Positions 61,624-64,000 of a stretch of 64,000 bases of DNA are shown here, in pieces. Location: contig CALRTB020000008.1 of NCBI GenBank assembly GCA_943371005.1, positions 1 through 64,000 on the forward strand. Reading direction: 5' to 3'. Origin of the DNA: MRBY01 sp943371005 (GTDB lineage: Bacteria; Cyanobacteriota; Cyanobacteriia; Cyanobacteriales; MRBY01). The notes under the pieces were generated by a model that saw only the letters and a list, made by a program, of their open reading frames with translations, was not told the DNA's origin and did no database searches. The position numbers were made by a program, and so were the translations under genes. The stretch's first letter is position 1; every line of letters begins with the position of its first letter.

Positions 61624-64000
61624 CTAACGTAGAACCTTGGTCGGTAGCTCCTCTTCGAAGATCACCGGGCGGGGGCGCTTGGTGCGAGGCGTACCCAGTT
61701 CATGGAGCAGGGTATAAAAACAGGGAATGATAAAAAGAGTCAGCACCGTTGCCAAAGAAAGGCCGGAGAAGACCACAATCCCCAAGGGCTGGAGAAATTC
61801 TGAGCCTTCACCAATGCCCAGGGCCAGAGGAAATAAGCCCAAGACCGTCGTAATCGTTGTCATAAGAATCGGCCGGAGACGCTGGGGAGCAGCCTCTAAA
61901 ATCGCCGCCCGGTAACTGAGGCGATCGCGTTCTCGAATTTGGTTCGCCAGTTCCACCATGATGATCGCATTGTTCACAACGATCCCCACCAACAGCACCG
62001 CCCCAACGATCACCGTCGCCCCAATCGCTGTTTGGGTAACGAACAGACCGAAAATTCCGCCCGCCAGAGCCAAGGGCACCGTGAGCATAATCACCAACGG
62101 ATCAATGAGGGAGTTGTATTGCACCGCCATCACCACAAACACCAAGAAAGCGGCCATCCCCCCCAGAAGTTGGAGAGCCAGTTGAATTTGACGGTTGGTT
62201 TCCGCCGCCGAACTGGGCAAGAGGCTCACCCCTGCGGGCAATTCAAGACCGGCGATGATTTGATTCACTTCGGTGAGGGCTTCACTCAGGCTTGCTCCTT
62301 CCACTAGGCTCCCTTCGAGGATCAACACCTGCCGCTGGTTAATGCGCTGGATTTCCCCTGGGGCGTCCCCGGAAGTAATGGTGGCAAGATCTCCCAGTTG
62401 CACCGGTTGTCGGGTGCTCGTAAATAGCGGAATACTCCGTAATTGGGCCGCCCGTTGGATGGTCTGGGGTTCGAGTTGGACGCGGATATCCACTAGGCGA
62501 TCGCCCCGTTGCAGTTGGGTAGGTACAGAGCCATCGAGGGCCGTTTGAATGGTGCTGCCAATGGCTTCGGCAGACAGTCCTAAGGCGGCGGCCCGTTGCC
62601 AATCGGGGCGAATCTGCACTTCCGGTTGGGGAGGCGCTGCATCGGGTTCGTAGCTAGCGAGGGTTGCCTGGGACTCAAGGGCCTCTAAAACCTGGGCTCC
62701 AGCCTGCTCGAGGATGTCTGTATTTGCACCTTGGAGCATCACATCCACGTCAGCCCGGGACGGAGAATTACTTAAAATAAGGCCCCGCACACTGCCCGGT
62801 CGCATCCGAATCGAAGTGCCAATCGCCGGAATTTGTTCGGCCACTAGCTGATTGACGCGGTCGGTGTAGGCTTGGACATTGCTGCCAGCTTTGAGGGTGA
62901 CACTACTCGACCCCCGCAGGGCATTACTAACTGTTGAAGTCCCAAATAAAGCCCCCCCCGAAGTGGTAAAGACATATTCCGTTTCCGGTTGCGCGAGCAG
63001 CAGATCTTCCACGGCTTGCATCACTTGGCGGTTTTCTTCGACCGTTGTCCCTGGGGGGAAAGTGGCCCGTAATTCCGCTTGGCCTGTATTGATCCGGGGC
63101 AAAATTTCCTGAGGTAGCTGGCCCACCATCCACAAGCTACTGCCCCCAAAAATGGCGATCGCCCCGGCAATGACCAACAATTTCCGCCGCAGAATCAGCC
63201 CCAGAACGCGACTATAGAGGGTCGTTAAACGGCTGATAAAAGCGCCAAACCACTGAATTGGCAAGGCTCGCTGGAGATTGCTTGACCAACGCACTGCGAG
63301 TAGTCGTGACGAAAGGGCGGGGACCACCGTCAGAGCAATGACTAAAGAAGCAGCCACCGAGAAACTAATGGTTAAAATTAGTTCACTAAAAATCAGCGCT
63401 AAAAATCCCCCCACCAAGAGAAAGGGCAACACAGAAACAAGGTTGGTGGTCGTCGAGGCAAATAGAGCCGATTCCAACTCCTGGCTACTGGCTTCGACGG
63501 TGCGTTGCAGTTTCCGGCGTGACCCGTGCTCAGATTTAACTTTTTCAGCGCCGGCGGTGATATTTTCGAGCATCACAATGGCGTTATCTACCACCACCCC
63601 GACCCCCAGGGCTAAGCCCCCCAAACTAAAAACATTGAGGGAAAGATTGAAGGTAAACATCAAGATCAGCGCTGTCAACGTCGCCAGGGGAATGGACAAG
63701 ACAATAATTAGGGTTTGGCGCACCGAACCGAGGAATAATAGAACGGCGATCGCCGCGAGGGTTGCCCCGGTCAGTCCCGACACTGCTACATTTTGAATCG
63801 AACTGCGAATAAACACCGACTCGTCTAAGGTTGCCGTTCTGTCCATATCCGCAGGGATGAGGCCAGATTGTTGTAGTTCTGCTAACTTCGCTTTTACCCC
63901 ATCGACTACTTGCACCGTGTTGGCATCGGGTTGTTTCTGGACGCTCACCTTCACCGCCGGCTGGCCATTGAGGGTCACGATTAACCGCTCCTCCACCGTG
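61624..64000 (-). CDS. RND efflux pump, inner-membrane permease (partial)
   Basis: 790 C-terminal residues are visible from the first in-window GTG (63996), of about 1050-1080 in the family; the frame continues past the right edge without a stop. NGQPAVKVSVQKQPDANTV marks the porter domain. ALGVGVVVDNAIVMLENI holds the conserved Asp of TM4. VVLVGIVVNNAIIMVELANQIR and LRPILMTTITTVLGLFPLALG are the C-terminal TM hallmarks. It exports drugs or metals driven by protons through a TolC duct. A membrane-fusion protein gene is expected just outside the window. Confidence 0.93.
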   Translation of the reverse strand, partial: TVEERLIVTLNGQPAVKVSVQKQPDANTVQVVDGVKAKLAELQQSGLIPADMDRTATLDESVFIRSSIQNVAVSGLTGATLAAIAVLLFLGSVRQTLIIVLSIPLATLTALILMFTFNLSLNVFSLGGLALGVGVVVDNAIVMLENITAGAEKVKSEHGSRRKLQRTVEASSQELESALFASTTTNLVSVLPFLLVGGFLALIFSELILTISFSVAASLVIALTVVPALSSRLLAVRWSSNLQRALPIQWFGAFISRLTTLYSRVLGLILRRKLLVIAGAIAIFGGSSLWMVGQLPQEILPRINTGQAELRATFPPGTTVEENRQVMQAVEDLLLAQPETEYVFTTSGGALFGTSTVSNALRGSSSVTLKAGSNVQAYTDRVNQLVAEQIPAIGTSIRMRPGSVRGLILSNSPSRADVDVMLQGANTDILEQAGAQVLEALESQATLASYEPDAAPPQPEVQIRPDWQRAAALGLSAEAIGSTIQTALDGSVPTQLQRGDRLVDIRVQLEPQTIQRAAQLRSIPLFTSTRQPVQLGDLATITSGDAPGEIQRINQRQVLILEGSLVEGASLSEALTEVNQIIAGLELPAGVSLLPSSAAETNRQIQLALQLLGGMAAFLVFVVMAVQYNSLIDPLVIMLTVPLALAGGIFGLFVTQTAIGATVIVGAVLLVGIVVNNAIIMVELANQIRERDRLSYRAAILEAAPQRLRPILMTTITTVLGLFPLALGIGEGSEFLQPLGIVVFSGLSLATVLTLFIIPCFYTLLHELGTPRTKRPRPVIFEEELPTKVLR

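Noticed and set aside
1..64000. CRISPR array, prophage or complete insertion sequence
   Set aside because: No regular direct repeats with spacers, no phage structural genes, no transposase with terminal repeats apart from the domesticated RAYT.

Overview
The window is ordinary cyanobacterial chromosome. The evidence is the very frequent HIP1 palindrome GCGATCGC in genes and spacers, two NDH-1 subunits (NdhL, NdhM), the NblS-pathway regulator RpaB, a solanesyl-diphosphate-synthase-type prenyltransferase, and several families confined mostly to cyanobacteria (DUF3531, DUF2839, DUF3007, DUF3769/LptD, the VKOR-thioredoxin fusion). Moderate GC content and gene content fit a Synechococcus sp. PCC 7002 / Picosynechococcus-like strain; that genus call is inference. 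I see no prophage, plasmid, CRISPR array or complete insertion sequence.

Layout. 1-1.65 kb is the least ordinary part: the tail of an unknown gene, a HAD-phosphatase remnant without its catalytic N-terminus, a tRNA-Arg(CCU) split by a 323-nt group I intron, then a REP-associated tyrosine transposase and a 33-nt palindrome. 1.65-7 kb (minus) is the type IV pilus set pilM-N-O-Q. 7-10.5 kb (plus) carries a sugar-binding lipoprotein, a structured repeat, and a DUF3531 / RibD-C / ABC-ATPase cluster. 10.5-13.6 kb (minus) has an atypical OmpR-type regulator behind a textbook NtcA promoter, two small membrane proteins and pheS. 13.7-22.8 kb has surE, an LptD-like outer-membrane protein, rplU-rpmA, hisIE, rnpB, rpaB (with an HLR1 box upstream), truB, tRNA-Pro(GGG), an M50 protease and a DUF1499 protein.

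22.9-34.7 kb (mostly minus) has glgP, DUF2839, a vWA protein, the methionine-salvage operon mtnB-mtnD-mtnC, an anti-sigma-type ATPase, an RlmD/TrmA-type RNA methyltransferase, a 2-Cys peroxiredoxin and a GT39-like glycosyltransferase. 34.9-43.2 kb has ndhL-DUF3007-trpA, a ClC-CBS-Usp channel, VKOR-Trx, moaB, a flavin reductase, an MIF-like protein, a CHRD protein and ndhM. 43.2-47.3 kb has a lipoprotein, an RDD protein and rpmG-rpsR-rnb. 47.3-58.9 kb is rich in envelope and wall functions: a SGNH hydrolase, a Na+/H+ antiporter, AMIN-amidase, murI, sds, DUF2256, DUF39, proA-like and a second amidase. 58.9-64 kb (minus) holds a TolC-type protein, a VOC protein and the C-terminal 790 residues of an RND pump that runs off the window.

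How it fits together: PilQ, LptD-like, TolC and RND serve the outer membrane; the two amidases and MurI serve peptidoglycan; mtnBDC and possibly DUF39 serve sulfur amino-acid metabolism; NtcA and RpaB sites tie two regulators to nitrogen and redox/light signalling. I found no convincing wholly new system. The best second-look items are the intron-split tRNA beside a transposase, the structured repeat at 8.47-8.56 kb, the ClC with Arg at its gating-glutamate position, and the 9-bp-arm palindrome in front of a small basic orphan protein at 55.4-55.7 kb.
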